Assembly: GCF_003254545.1 (NCBI RefSeq)
Contig: NZ_QJRH01000073.1
Location: forward strand, 62,001-126,000
Source: Flavobacterium tistrianum
Lineage (GTDB): Bacteria; Bacteroidota; Bacteroidia; Flavobacteriales; Flavobacteriaceae
Length of the DNA: 64,000 nt
Reading direction: 5' to 3'
Below the pieces are notes generated by a model, which was not told the origin of the DNA, made no database searches, and worked only from the letters and a program-made list of their open reading frames with translations. The position numbers were made by a program, and so were the translations under genes. Below, piece by piece: positions 16,780 through 25,668 of this stretch. Within the stretch, counting starts at the first letter, position 1. Every line of letters starts with the position of its first letter.

Positions 16780-19116
16780 CTATTTTTGACAAGTCTCTTC
16801 AATTAATTGTTGCGGAAAATCATACTTTTTGTCTTTTGCGATTTTTAGATATTTACAAGCGCTCTTATTGTCGTTTACCTTTAAATAGGAAATAGCCAAA
16901 AAGAATTCTGTTTTTCCACCATTGAGACCTGGGTATTTCAATGCTTTCAATAAGTAAGGTATGGCTTTTTCTGGCTGAGCTCTCTTTAAATAGAAAAAAC
17001 CAATATTTTGTGAGGCATAAATATTTTCGTTGTCAATTTTTAAGGCTTTTCGATAAGAATCTATTGCCTGATCAAATTTGGATTCGTTTTCGAAATTTTG
17101 ACCTTCTGTTATATAGGTTGCAACTAAATCATCTTTATTTTGATGCAAAATATTGATTCTCTCATTTTTTAAAATGCTATCTTTTGGAAATAGTTTTAAC
17201 CCCTTGTCAATAAATTTACTTAAATTTTTATGGTTGTACCCTGAGTTTTTAAGCCCTTCATATGCAACAAGCCATGTTTCAGGCATAGGTCTGTAGAGCG
17301 AAAACAACTTATGTTCTTTGAGTATTTCTGCAGTATCCTTTTTACGGATAGCAAAATTAATTGCGACATTGTATATTTCGTAATTCCTTGGGCGCAAATA
17401 AAAAGCTTGTTTTGAGTAAATATATGCACTGTCAATATTTCCTTTGTTTTTAGAAATTACATATTTATAAAATTCTATACGTCCGCTATATGGGTTGATT
17501 TTGCTAGCTTTAGAAAAACATTTTAAAGCTTTGTCATAATTTTTTTCACGTGTATAATATATTCCTGCGTATTCATAAAATGATTCCGAACTGCTAAAAA
17601 CGTTAGGATACGCCTTTATATTATCGACTACTTCATTACCGGTTAGAATACCTTTGTCTTTCATATTAATGTCATCTCTGACAATTAGATATTCTAGATG
17701 CGATGCTTTGTATATTATAAACGAAGAGTAACTTGTAATTAATGTAATAACTATTAAAAGAATAAATATTACTTTAAATGAGGCATTGTGTGAAGGCATA
17801 ACTTTATTAGCCACATTGATTAGGCTAAGAGCAACTAATAAGCTAAAGAATATCGACATTGTTGGCCTATACATAGGAAAATTGAAGAAAGCATCTATTC
17901 CATATACAATAAGCAGCATTAAAGTTAATAACGCGATCATTTTTCTTTCCTTATGTTGCGATTTAATTATCTTTTTTAAATTAATGATTAAAAGAGATAT
18001 AAAAAGAGAAAGGTAAATCAGTCCATTTAATACTCCCGTTTCGGCCAATATTTCAAGAAAATCATTATGGGCATGTAATGATACATTTGAATCATTAGCA
18101 GTTGTTTTTTCATATGGAATAGATTCAATTTGATAGTTACCTAAGCCAATTCCCAAAAGCGGTGACTTTTTACTCATTTCAAAAACATTACCCCAAAATA
18201 TTAGCCTCGCTTTAGAAGATGCATCTTCTGCATTAATTCTTTGCACTCGATTTTCTAATGAAACATATCTTTCTTTATCTTTTGATTTTTCAAAAATGGA
18301 GTTCGAAAATACCACTGCAATTAGCAACGGAATGATTAATAACGAAGCTTTAAAAAAAGTTGATTTTTCAAAAGAGTGTTCTTTAAAAAGATATGTTATA
18401 AATGCAGTATAAATAAAAAATAAATTAATCAGAGGTGTTCTTGCTCCTGTTAAAAATATAACAGTCGTTACAGAAAATAGAGTAACAATTAAAAGCCATT
18501 TTGTATACTTAGAAAAATGAATTATGCCAATTAATATAAAGGGAACTTTAATAGTTAGACTAGCAGCTAATATATTGATGTTGCCAGTGTTACCTTTCAT
18601 ATTTGTTAACAGATCTATAATAGAAGCATGCTTAGGCATAATTAAAAAATGACAAAGTTGTTGCCATGACTGTACCAAGGCAGCAATGCTTACAATAAAA
18701 GTTATTTTATAAAGGAGATTTAATTTGTTTCTAAGTAAAATAGAAAGATTTATAAATAAGCAAAACACTATTATGATTTGCGTCAATTTTGTATAAACAA
18801 GTGATGTGTTTCTTGCAGTAAGAAAGGATAATGCACAGAAGAAAATAAAAGTTAAATATAGCTTAAAAACATAACTGCACTTAAATAGAGGAAATATGTC
18901 TGGAGAAATTAATCTAGAATTGAAAAAAAAATATATTGCCATCACCAAATTCAAAAGGGATAAATAGAGAAATTGAGGATTGATTATCTCGTGGCTTTCA
19001 AAATATGGAAAAAAATCTATGATTAAGATTAAGGATATAAAGGAAAATACAATAAAATTTGGTATTGATAGCTTTCCTTTCGTTTCATTTAATATATTCT
19101 CAATTGTGTAATTCAT
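16780..19116 (-). CDS. O-antigen ligase/polymerase-family membrane protein with C-terminal TPR repeats
   Basis: 778 residues. Residues 1 to about 470 contain around 10-12 transmembrane segments with the Wzy/WaaL-type loop (GIGLGNYQIESIPYEKT, then SLHAHNDFLEILAETG). The conserved HNDFLE motif is typical of O-antigen ligase-like proteins. Residues about 500-778 are TPR helices (KALKCFSKASKINP; AIDSYRKALKIDNENIYASQ). Such proteins join or polymerise glycans on undecaprenyl carriers at the outer face of the inner membrane. No glycan-cluster genes are next to it, so the substrate is unknown. Confidence 0.85.
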   Translation of the reverse strand: MNYTIENILNETKGKLSIPNFIVFSFISLILIIDFFPYFESHEIINPQFLYLSLLNLVMAIYFFFNSRLISPDIFPLFKCSYVFKLYLTFIFFCALSFLTARNTSLVYTKLTQIIIVFCLFINLSILLRNKLNLLYKITFIVSIAALVQSWQQLCHFLIMPKHASIIDLLTNMKGNTGNINILAASLTIKVPFILIGIIHFSKYTKWLLIVTLFSVTTVIFLTGARTPLINLFFIYTAFITYLFKEHSFEKSTFFKASLLIIPLLIAVVFSNSIFEKSKDKERYVSLENRVQRINAEDASSKARLIFWGNVFEMSKKSPLLGIGLGNYQIESIPYEKTTANDSNVSLHAHNDFLEILAETGVLNGLIYLSLFISLLIINLKKIIKSQHKERKMIALLTLMLLIVYGIDAFFNFPMYRPTMSIFFSLLVALSLINVANKVMPSHNASFKVIFILLIVITLITSYSSFIIYKASHLEYLIVRDDINMKDKGILTGNEVVDNIKAYPNVFSSSESFYEYAGIYYTREKNYDKALKCFSKASKINPYSGRIEFYKYVISKNKGNIDSAYIYSKQAFYLRPRNYEIYNVAINFAIRKKDTAEILKEHKLFSLYRPMPETWLVAYEGLKNSGYNHKNLSKFIDKGLKLFPKDSILKNERINILHQNKDDLVATYITEGQNFENESKFDQAIDSYRKALKIDNENIYASQNIGFFYLKRAQPEKAIPYLLKALKYPGLNGGKTEFFLAISYLKVNDNKSACKYLKIAKDKKYDFPQQLIEETCQK

Positions 19117-19227
19117 CTTTCATTTATTTTTTTGCAAATATAACAAAAATAAGTAAAATCCTACTTTACGGACATGTCTTTGAAGATTTCTTGTTATTGA
19201 CGATACTTAAAAAAACAATCTTATTTT

Positions 19228-19259
19228 TTGAACAATATTCAAAACACTCTCTATATTTG
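19228..19259 (+). promoter_or_regulatory. Bacteroidetes-type promoter for proline dehydrogenase
   Basis: TTG at 19228-19230, 21 bp spacer, then TATATTTG at 19252-19259 (exact TAnnTTTG), 18 bp before the ATG at 19277. Confidence 0.7.
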
Positions 19260-19276
19260 CATAAAAATAAATTTTA

Positions 19277-20446
19277 ATGGAAAAGATATTCGATAACACG
19301 CAAGTTGCATTTTCACTAAAGAGTGACACGGAACTTGATAGAGCTTATTTTCTTTTCAAAATGATTGACAGCGAGCCTTTAGTAAGAATTGGAACTGCTG
19401 TTACTAATTTTGCAATTAAAGCTCATTTACCAGTAGAGGGATTAATTCGTGCAACTGTTTTTGATCACTTTTGTGGTGGTGTAAACGAAAACGACTGTCT
19501 TACTGTTGTAGACAAAATGTTTACAAAAGGCGTTTCGTCTGTTTTGGATTATTCTGTTGAAGGAAAAGAAGAAGAAGAGCAGTTTGATGCAGCTTTAGAA
19601 ATGACTTTAAGAACAGTAGATTTTGCTAAAGAGCGTTTAGCAATTCCGTTTGCTGTTTTCAAGCCAACAGGTTTAGGGCGTTTTGAATTGTATGAAAAAT
19701 TAGGAGAAAAACAAATTTTAAATCCGGCTGAACAAGCAGAATGGGATAGAGTTGTAGCTCGTTTTGACAAAATATGTAGTGAAGCGCACAAAAAAGATGT
19801 TGCCTTATTAATTGATGGTGAAGAAAGCTGGATGCAAGATGCAGCTGATGAGTTGGTGACAAATATGATGCGTAAATACAATAAAGAAAAAGCGATTGTA
19901 TTTAACACTTTACAAATGTACCGTTGGGATCGTTTAGATTACTTGAAAAAACTTCATGAAGTTGCTAAAACTGAAGGTTTCTATATTGGAATGAAATTGG
20001 TTCGTGGAGCTTACATGGAAAAAGAGAACAAAAGAGCCGAAGAAAAAGGCTATGTTTCTCCAATCTGTGTTTCTAAAGAAGCTACCGACGTAAATTACGA
20101 CAATGCTGTACAATACATGTTAGAGCATATCGACAAAATGGCCATTTTTGCTGGAACTCACAACGAATTGAGCTCATACAAACTAATGGAAATGATGGCA
20201 CAGAAAGGAATCGCCAAAAACGATCCTAGAATCTGGTTCGGTCAATTGTACGGAATGAGCGATAATATTAGCTATAACTTGGCTGAAAACGGTTATAACG
20301 TTGCTAAATACTTGCCATTTGGACCAGTAAAAGATGTTATGCCATACTTGATTCGTCGTGCAGAAGAAAACACTTCTGTAGCAGGTCAAACAAGCCGCGA
20401 ATTGTCTATGATTAAAACTGAACGTAAACGCAGAAAAGGGAAATAA
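19277..20446 (+). CDS. Proline dehydrogenase
   Basis: 389 residues of the monofunctional PRODH family: a flavin-dependent enzyme oxidising proline to pyrroline-5-carboxylate, the first step of proline catabolism, probably at the membrane face. Barrel motifs are visible: FAVFKPTGLGRFELYEK, GMKLVRGAYMEKE (substrate and FAD contacts) and AIFAGTHNELS; the C-terminal PYLIRRAEENTSV contains the paired arginines that bind the proline carboxylate. Monocistronic, with two hairpins downstream. Confidence 0.92.
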   Translation: MEKIFDNTQVAFSLKSDTELDRAYFLFKMIDSEPLVRIGTAVTNFAIKAHLPVEGLIRATVFDHFCGGVNENDCLTVVDKMFTKGVSSVLDYSVEGKEEEEQFDAALEMTLRTVDFAKERLAIPFAVFKPTGLGRFELYEKLGEKQILNPAEQAEWDRVVARFDKICSEAHKKDVALLIDGEESWMQDAADELVTNMMRKYNKEKAIVFNTLQMYRWDRLDYLKKLHEVAKTEGFYIGMKLVRGAYMEKENKRAEEKGYVSPICVSKEATDVNYDNAVQYMLEHIDKMAIFAGTHNELSSYKLMEMMAQKGIAKNDPRIWFGQLYGMSDNISYNLAENGYNVAKYLPFGPVKDVMPYLIRRAEENTSVAGQTSRELSMIKTERKRRKGK

Positions 20447-20496
20447 TTTTTAGTTTTCAGTTTTCTGTCTCAGTTTACAGTTTTTATAAATACAGA

Positions 20497-20535
20497 ACCC
20501 GACAAGTTTTAAAAAACTGTCAGGTTTTCTTTTTT
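20497..20535 (+). terminator. Terminator after proline dehydrogenase
   Basis: AACCCGACAAGTTTT pairs with AAAACTGTCAGGTT (one bulge), followed by a T-rich tract; about 50 bp after the stop codon. Confidence 0.75.
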
Positions 20536-20551
20536 GTAAAATATTTTAAAT

Positions 20552-20585
20552 AAAAAAGCTCCGATTATAAAATTGGAGCTTTTTT
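20552..20585. terminator. Bidirectional hairpin between proline dehydrogenase and the ABC exporter
   Basis: AAAAAAGCTCCGATT / AATTGGAGCTTTTTT forms a strong stem with A and T tracts on both sides. It serves the convergent exporter gene ending at 20624. Confidence 0.8.
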
Positions 20586-20620
20586 ATTGGAATTTGGAAT
20601 TTATAAAATTTGGAATTTTA
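20586..20620. repeat. Dispersed GGAATTTGGAATTT intergenic repeat, copy 1
   Basis: Contains TTGGAATTTGGAATTT and a further TTTGGAATTTT. Similar blocks occur at about 38763, 39205, 47310 and 52519, always between genes. Confidence 0.6.
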
Positions 20621-20623
20621 CAT

Positions 20624-22408
20624 TTAAGAGTTACTAAACTGCAAGTTACTTAAATTCTTATAAATTCCGTTTTCTAAGTTTATTAATTCTTGGTGTGTTC
20701 CTTCTTCAGAAATTTTTCCGTTATCGAGAACTAAAATCTTGTCTGCATTTCTAATTGTAGAAAGGCGATGAGCAATAATAATACTTGTTCTTCCTTCCAT
20801 TAAGACTTCTAGGGCTTCTTGAACTAGTTTTTCGCTTTCGCTGTCTAGAGATGATGTAGCTTCGTCTAAAATCAAAATGCTTGGGTTTTTAAGCAACGCT
20901 CTCGCAATCGCAATACGCTGGCGCTGTCCTCCAGAAAGTTTAACACCGCGTTCTCCAACCAAAGTTTCAAATTTTTCAGGGAAACCGTCCACAAAATTGA
21001 AAGCATTGGCCTGTTTAGCAGCTTGCATAATTTCTTCATCTGTAGCATCTGGTTTTCCGTAGGCAATGTTTTCTCTAATTGTTCCTCCAAATAAAATTAC
21101 ATCCTGAGGCACAATGCTCATGTTTCCGCGAAGATTTTCTAAATCGTAATCATAAATATTTTTTCCGTCAACAGTAATTTCACCTGAAGTAATATCGTAG
21201 AAACGAAGCAGAAGGGAAGAAATAGTCGATTTTCCTGCTCCACTAGGACCTACAATCGCAATTTTCTGTCCGAATTCTGCCGAGAAGTTCACATCTTTCA
21301 GAACTTGAATTTCCTGGCGTGTTGGGTAACTGAATGCTACATTTTTGAAAGTAACATTTCCTTTAATTTTTTCTTGATTTTTGTTTGAATCAGAATTGAT
21401 TTTCTCTGGATTTTCGTCTAATAATTCAAAAACACGTTCTGTCGCGCCAATTGCTTTCTGGATTTGTGCATATAATTCGGCAATTCCACCAAAAGAAGCT
21501 CCTACGAAAGTCGAATACAATACGAATGAAATTAATTGACCAACGCTCATTTCACCAGCAATACTCAAACGAACTCCATACCAAACTACAGCAACGATTG
21601 CACCAAATAGACAAAAAATGATAAACGAAGCAAAATAACCGCGATATTTACCGCCTTTAATGGCCAATTTTACCACTTCGCTGATTTTTCCTTTATAACG
21701 TGCAATTTCGTACCATTCGTTGGCAAAAGCTTTCACGATACTAATTCCTTGCATCGTTTCTTCAACAATTACTTGGCTTTCGGCAACCTGATCTTGCACT
21801 TTTTTAGAATATTTTCTAATGAATCTTCCAAAAACAACCGCTGCAATTGCTACTAACGGAACTACAGAAAGCATTAATAAAGTCAATTTGAAACTTTCTG
21901 TTGCCAAAAGGATAACTCCACCAATAATTAAGATAAACTGGCGTAGGAACTCTGCAATTGTAGTTGTTAATGTATCTTGAATTTGTGTAATATCGGCACT
22001 AATACGGCTGTTTAATTCTCCAACTCTTTTTTGAGAAAAGAAAGTCATCGGTAATTTTACCAAATTAGTATATAAAGCCAGACGTAAGTTTGCCAATGTA
22101 TTTTCGGTAAAGTTTACAAACAATGAAAGTCTGAAGAATGAAAAGAAAGATTGCAAAAATAAAATTACTATTAATCCTAGAGCTATTGTATTCGCCTCGT
22201 CATTGTCTTTATTTTTTACACAATCAACAAGCATTCCCATTAATTTAGGAAAGGCAAGGGCAGTGGCACCAGTAAGCAAAAGAAAAATCAAACCAATGAA
22301 GAATTTCCATTTGTGATGTCCTGCGTATGTAAAAATTGTTTTTGCTTTATTAAGTGAAGTAGCCGTTATTTTTGATTTTGGTAAATCATTTTCTTTAAAT
22401 CGTGCCAT
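20624..22408 (-). CDS. ABC exporter, fused membrane and ATPase domains (MsbA-like subfamily)
   Basis: 594 residues, a half-transporter working as a homodimer. Residues about 25-330 form the six-helix exporter domain. Residues about 350-590 form the ATPase with Walker A GPSGAGKST, signature LSGGQRQR, Walker B ILILDEATSSLDS and the H-loop IIAHRLST. Lipids or hydrophobic compounds are the usual cargo of this group, but the substrate cannot be read. Monocistronic and convergent with proline dehydrogenase. Confidence 0.93.
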   Translation of the reverse strand: MARFKENDLPKSKITATSLNKAKTIFTYAGHHKWKFFIGLIFLLLTGATALAFPKLMGMLVDCVKNKDNDEANTIALGLIVILFLQSFFSFFRLSLFVNFTENTLANLRLALYTNLVKLPMTFFSQKRVGELNSRISADITQIQDTLTTTIAEFLRQFILIIGGVILLATESFKLTLLMLSVVPLVAIAAVVFGRFIRKYSKKVQDQVAESQVIVEETMQGISIVKAFANEWYEIARYKGKISEVVKLAIKGGKYRGYFASFIIFCLFGAIVAVVWYGVRLSIAGEMSVGQLISFVLYSTFVGASFGGIAELYAQIQKAIGATERVFELLDENPEKINSDSNKNQEKIKGNVTFKNVAFSYPTRQEIQVLKDVNFSAEFGQKIAIVGPSGAGKSTISSLLLRFYDITSGEITVDGKNIYDYDLENLRGNMSIVPQDVILFGGTIRENIAYGKPDATDEEIMQAAKQANAFNFVDGFPEKFETLVGERGVKLSGGQRQRIAIARALLKNPSILILDEATSSLDSESEKLVQEALEVLMEGRTSIIIAHRLSTIRNADKILVLDNGKISEEGTHQELINLENGIYKNLSNLQFSNS

Positions 22409-22607
22409 TAGATTTTACTGTTTTTAGGTTTACAAATGTATAACTAAGTCGAATTACTACAAAGGAATATTAAGAATTAGAACTCTAAATTTGGCTTTTT
22501 AACGAAATTATAAGAAAAGGACAAAAAAACTTTATTTTTTAAAGGTTTGAAAAATAGCTTTCTAAATAAAAAAACGAAAAAATATTTCATTTTTTTTCTA
22601 AAAAGGC

Positions 22608-22637
22608 TTGCAAATACAAAATCTAGCTGTAAATTTG
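22608..22637 (+). promoter_or_regulatory. Promoter of the tRNA pair
   Basis: TTG at 22608-22610, exactly 19 bp spacer, then TAAATTTG at 22630-22637: a perfect Bacteroidetes consensus, 38 bp before tRNA-Val. Confidence 0.85.
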
Positions 22638-22675
22638 CACTCGCAATCACAAAATGATAGCTGCCTAGTAAAATA

Positions 22676-22750
22676 GGGCGATTAGCTCAGCTGGTTCAGA
22701 GCACCTCGTTTACACCGAGGGGGTCGGGGGTTCGAACCCCTCATCGCCCA
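22676..22750 (+). tRNA. tRNA-Val (anticodon TAC)
   Basis: 75 nt with acceptor stem GGGCGAT/ATCGCCC, D-arm, anticodon stem-loop CTCG-TTTACAC-CGAG and T-loop GGTTCGAACCC. The anticodon TAC reads valine GTA/GTG codons. CCA is not encoded. Confidence 0.95.
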
Positions 22751-22756
22751 CAAAAA

Positions 22757-22788
22757 ACTCCTTAAGCAATTAAGGATTTTTTTTTTTT
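22757..22788 (+). terminator. Hairpin with long T tract between the tRNAs
   Basis: TCCTTAA/TTAAGGA stem followed by a tract of 12 T, directly after tRNA-Val. It suggests partial termination before tRNA-Tyr. Confidence 0.75.
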
Positions 22789-22829
22789 TGACTTTCCTGA
22801 ATGTAATGATTTAATTTACACTCAGATTT

Positions 22830-22910
22830 GGGGAGATACTCAAGCGGCCAACGAGGGCAGACTGTAAATCTGCTGTGTGAACTTCGCAGGTTCGAATCCT
22901 GCTCTCCCCA
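22830..22910 (+). tRNA. tRNA-Tyr (anticodon GTA)
   Basis: 81 nt with a long variable arm (class II). Acceptor stem GGGGAGA/TCTCCCC, anticodon loop CTGTAAA (anticodon GTA), T-loop GGTTCGAATCC. CCA is not encoded. An antisense reading frame across it is an artefact. Confidence 0.95.
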
Positions 22911-22920
22911 CGAAAAAATT

Positions 22921-22956
22921 AAAGCCTGTAAATCTTTCGATTTGTAGGCTTTTTTC
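22921..22956 (+). terminator. Terminator after tRNA-Tyr
   Basis: AAAGCCTGTAAAT pairs imperfectly with ATTTGTAGGCTTTTTT around CTTTCG. It also serves the convergent gene ending at 22955. Confidence 0.75.
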
Positions 22957-23446
22957 ATTTTCCTGCTAAACAGTTTCTAAAATTAAATATGTTAGACAAA
23001 AACTCTTTTTGTTTATCTTCTAAAATTAATAAACTATTAAAGTAAGTTGTTTTAAATCGATCACTTTCCAAAAACAGGTATTTTAATCTATAATTATATT
23101 CTAATTCTTTTTGAATGCTAGCAATTATACCTAAAGATTCAGCTTCTTCAATTTTAAGCCATTCGTTAATTTCAATTGGCTTTCCAAAATTGCAAAGCAT
23201 TCCAATATCTTTATTTAGTCTTTTAAAGAGATTCAAGCAGAAATGATAAACCGCTTCTTCTGGAACTAAAACCGTCTTTTCAGCCAAATGCAAATTATAT
23301 GTCACTTTAAAATTAGCATCATCTTCTTTCTCAATTCTAATTTTGTTTACTTCATTCACAAAAATTGCTGAGTTTGAGAACACATCAAAATTGTGTTTGA
23401 AGTTTTCTGATAAAATTTTTAAATTTTCAACTATTGTTTCAGCCAT
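22955..23446 (-). CDS. Hypothetical protein, unknown function
   Basis: 163 residues, soluble, largely helical in the second half (LKIEEAESLGIIASIQKELE, then FLESDRFKTTYFNSLLILED). No signal peptide, membrane segment or motif is visible. Single gene, convergent with the tRNA pair, divergent from the HD hydrolase. I do not recognise the family. Confidence 0.75.
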   Translation of the reverse strand: MAETIVENLKILSENFKHNFDVFSNSAIFVNEVNKIRIEKEDDANFKVTYNLHLAEKTVLVPEEAVYHFCLNLFKRLNKDIGMLCNFGKPIEINEWLKIEEAESLGIIASIQKELEYNYRLKYLFLESDRFKTTYFNSLLILEDKQKEFLSNIFNFRNCLAGK

Positions 23447-23647
23447 TATATAAGGATTGATTTCTTATTCATATCTGTCAAGAAATAATTCTGAGATTGT
23501 TTTCCTACAGAAATTATATCAAACAATTAATATTTGTAAATGCTAATATAAATGAAATCCTTTTACATTCATTGCAATAAAGTTTCAATTTGACTATTGC
23601 AAATATTCATTAAAAACCATATATTACAATCAATCAAAAAAATCATT

Positions 23648-24232
23648 ATGCAAAATATGAAACAGCAAAAAGACTGGTCAATAGACGAAATACAAAATGT
23701 TTGGCAATTAGTTTCTAAACTTCATGACGGCCAAAAATATGGTGGAAGCAATGAAGGCGAAAGAGTAGAATATATCAATCATATTGGAAGTGTCGTTTTT
23801 GAGGTTTTAAATGCCAGTCGGCTAACACAAGACATGAATTCTGATTTAGCTATTAAATGTGCAATGCTTCACGATACTATTGAAGATACAGCATTTAATT
23901 ACGAAAGAGTGAATGATTTATTTGGAACTGAAGTAGCGTCTGGCGTTTTAGCATTAACCAAAAATGATAATATTGAAGATTCTCATGAAAAAATGCTTGA
24001 TAGCTTAAACAGAATCAAGCAACAGCCGAGAGAAGTCTGGGCAGTAAAAATGGCTGACAGAATATGCAACTTATACCAACCTCCGTATTATTGGAACGAT
24101 GAAAAGAAGCTAAAATACATCGCTGAAGCAGAAATTATACATAATGAGCTTAAGGATGGAAATGTCTATTTAGCAGAAAGATTAAAGAATAAAATTCAAG
24201 AGTATTATCGATTTCTTAGCACTTCTAACTAA
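23648..24232 (+). CDS. HD-domain hydrolase of the RelA/SpoT-like (small alarmone hydrolase) type
   Basis: 194 residues from the ATG at 23648 (an upstream in-frame start at 23597 adds unconvincing residues). The HD motif is in MLHDTIEDTAFN (His-Asp), with the first His in EYINHIGSVVF and a later catalytic stretch KMADRICNLYQ. This pattern matches (p)ppGpp hydrolases of the MESH1/SpoT type. There is no synthetase domain, so it would only degrade alarmones or related nucleotides. Single gene. Confidence 0.82.
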   Translation: MQNMKQQKDWSIDEIQNVWQLVSKLHDGQKYGGSNEGERVEYINHIGSVVFEVLNASRLTQDMNSDLAIKCAMLHDTIEDTAFNYERVNDLFGTEVASGVLALTKNDNIEDSHEKMLDSLNRIKQQPREVWAVKMADRICNLYQPPYYWNDEKKLKYIAEAEIIHNELKDGNVYLAERLKNKIQEYYRFLSTSN

Positions 24233-24402
24233 TTATAATTACAAAAACTCTTTAAGAAATTGAAGAATCTTTTTTTTAAGTTATACAAGAAAAAAATTAC
24301 CACAATCAAAAAGCTTATTTTGATGGTTTAAAGTCCTCTATAGGCAAAAGCGCATTCGAGTCAGCATTATTTTTGCATCCTCAAAATTAAAAATTTGATG
24401 CT

Positions 24403-24987
24403 ATGATTGATTTGACTATTCCTGACTCTTTGCTTATAGAGAAATATTTAGAAGGCAATGAAGAGGCGCTCTCTACATTAATTAAAAGACATGAGTCGAG
24501 AATATATAGTTTTATATACTCAAAGGTTAAAGATAAAGATATCTCAAATGATATTTTTCAAGACACTTTTATTAAAATAATCAAAACTTTTAAAGGTAAC
24601 TCATATAAAGAAGAAGAAAAATTTCTTTCTTGGATATTAAGGATATCCCACAACTTGGTCATAGATCATTTTCGAAAAATAAACCGCATGCCAATGCAAA
24701 GGGAAACTGAAGATTTTTCTGTTTTTTCTATCATGCAGAGTGACTGTCAAAACATTGAAGATCAAACAATCACAAATCAAATTCAAACTGATATTAAGAA
24801 TCTCATTGAAGAGCTTGCAGATGATCAAAAAGAAATAGTAATAATGCGGATGTATCAGAACATGAGTTTTAAGGAAATATCTGAAGAGAAAGAAATTAGC
24901 ATAAACACAGCATTAGGAAGGATGCGTTATGCTATAAACAATCTGAGAAAAATTATAGAAAAAAATAAAATTACTTTAGACTATTAA
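24403..24987 (+). CDS. ECF-type RNA polymerase sigma factor
   Basis: 194 residues with region 2 (about 20-90: YSFIYSKVKDKDISNDIFQD, then FLSWILRISHNLVIDHFRK) and region 4 (about 130-185: ELADDQKEIVIMRMYQNMSF, then EISINTALGRMRYAINNL). The two are joined by a short linker, as in extracytoplasmic-function sigma factors. A TATTTTTG box lies at 24368-24375, about 28 bp upstream. No anti-sigma gene is adjacent, which is common for this conserved Flavobacteria type. Its last 4 bp overlap the convergent gene at 24984. Confidence 0.9.
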   Translation: MIDLTIPDSLLIEKYLEGNEEALSTLIKRHESRIYSFIYSKVKDKDISNDIFQDTFIKIIKTFKGNSYKEEEKFLSWILRISHNLVIDHFRKINRMPMQRETEDFSVFSIMQSDCQNIEDQTITNQIQTDIKNLIEELADDQKEIVIMRMYQNMSFKEISEEKEISINTALGRMRYAINNLRKIIEKNKITLDY

Positions 24988-25487
24988 TTTTCTTTCGTTA
25001 ATCTATCCAATTCTTTTAGCAAAGTTGGCATTCTGAATTCCCCATGCATACCTTCTATTTTTTTAAACGCTTCATCCAAATCGATTCCGATAGAAGTAAT
25101 ATACAGCGGTTTCTTGCTGTCACCTCTAAATAGCGCTTTTTTACTCTTTTCTATAGAAGCAAAATTTGTTTTAGCAACGCCAATAATTGGAACTTTTATA
25201 TTCAGTTTTTCGTACAAATAACCGCCTAAACCGTATTTCTGTTCATCATTTAAGTAAACAAAACCATCAACAACGATTGCCTCAACTGCAGATAAATCAA
25301 TTTGATTTAACAAACTCAAAATGCATGGCAATTCTCTTTTATAAAATTCTCCAGGAATATATTCTGCTACATTCTCTATTGTTTCAGAATGAATTTTAAA
25401 GTTTTTATCTTCATTCCATTCTTCAAATTCAAGACAGATTGTTTTTGCTTTTTGGTCAAAATAGTAAGTGTCAAAGGCTAGAATCAT
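24984..25487 (-). CDS. Endonuclease V-like protein (divergent, short)
   Basis: 167 residues, shorter than E. coli Nfi (about 223). The strand and acid layout of endonuclease V is recognisable: LAFDTYYF (first Asp, D6), PGEFYKRELPCI (conserved Glu of the PGF-REP motif), and VVDGFVYLN (third Asp), with the GLGGYLYEKL region and IIGVAKTNF. Endonuclease V cuts DNA or RNA near inosine. The HPR part of the DG-HPR motif is not intact, so the activity may have changed. Convergent with the sigma factor gene, with 4-bp overlap. Confidence 0.7.
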   Translation of the reverse strand: MILAFDTYYFDQKAKTICLEFEEWNEDKNFKIHSETIENVAEYIPGEFYKRELPCILSLLNQIDLSAVEAIVVDGFVYLNDEQKYGLGGYLYEKLNIKVPIIGVAKTNFASIEKSKKALFRGDSKKPLYITSIGIDLDEAFKKIEGMHGEFRMPTLLKELDRLTKEN

Positions 25488-25668
25488 GTTTATTACTATA
25501 AAATATTTAGAGTCTAAAAATAGAAAAAGCTTTACGAAAGAATTACTACTCTCTAGAAAAACAACAAATCTTTTTTTAAGCGAATCTTTAAAGTTTAAAA
25601 ATCAAGCTTTTGAAAAAATCCTAAATAAAATGTAGCTTAGCTAAAATTTTAAGAAAACATTATTTCAA

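Noticed and set aside
22770..22958. 62-residue reading frame across tRNA-Tyr on the minus strand
   Set aside because: It is the antisense of a tRNA and its downstream hairpin; the sequence SSHSRFTVCPRWPLEYLPK is the usual tRNA artefact.
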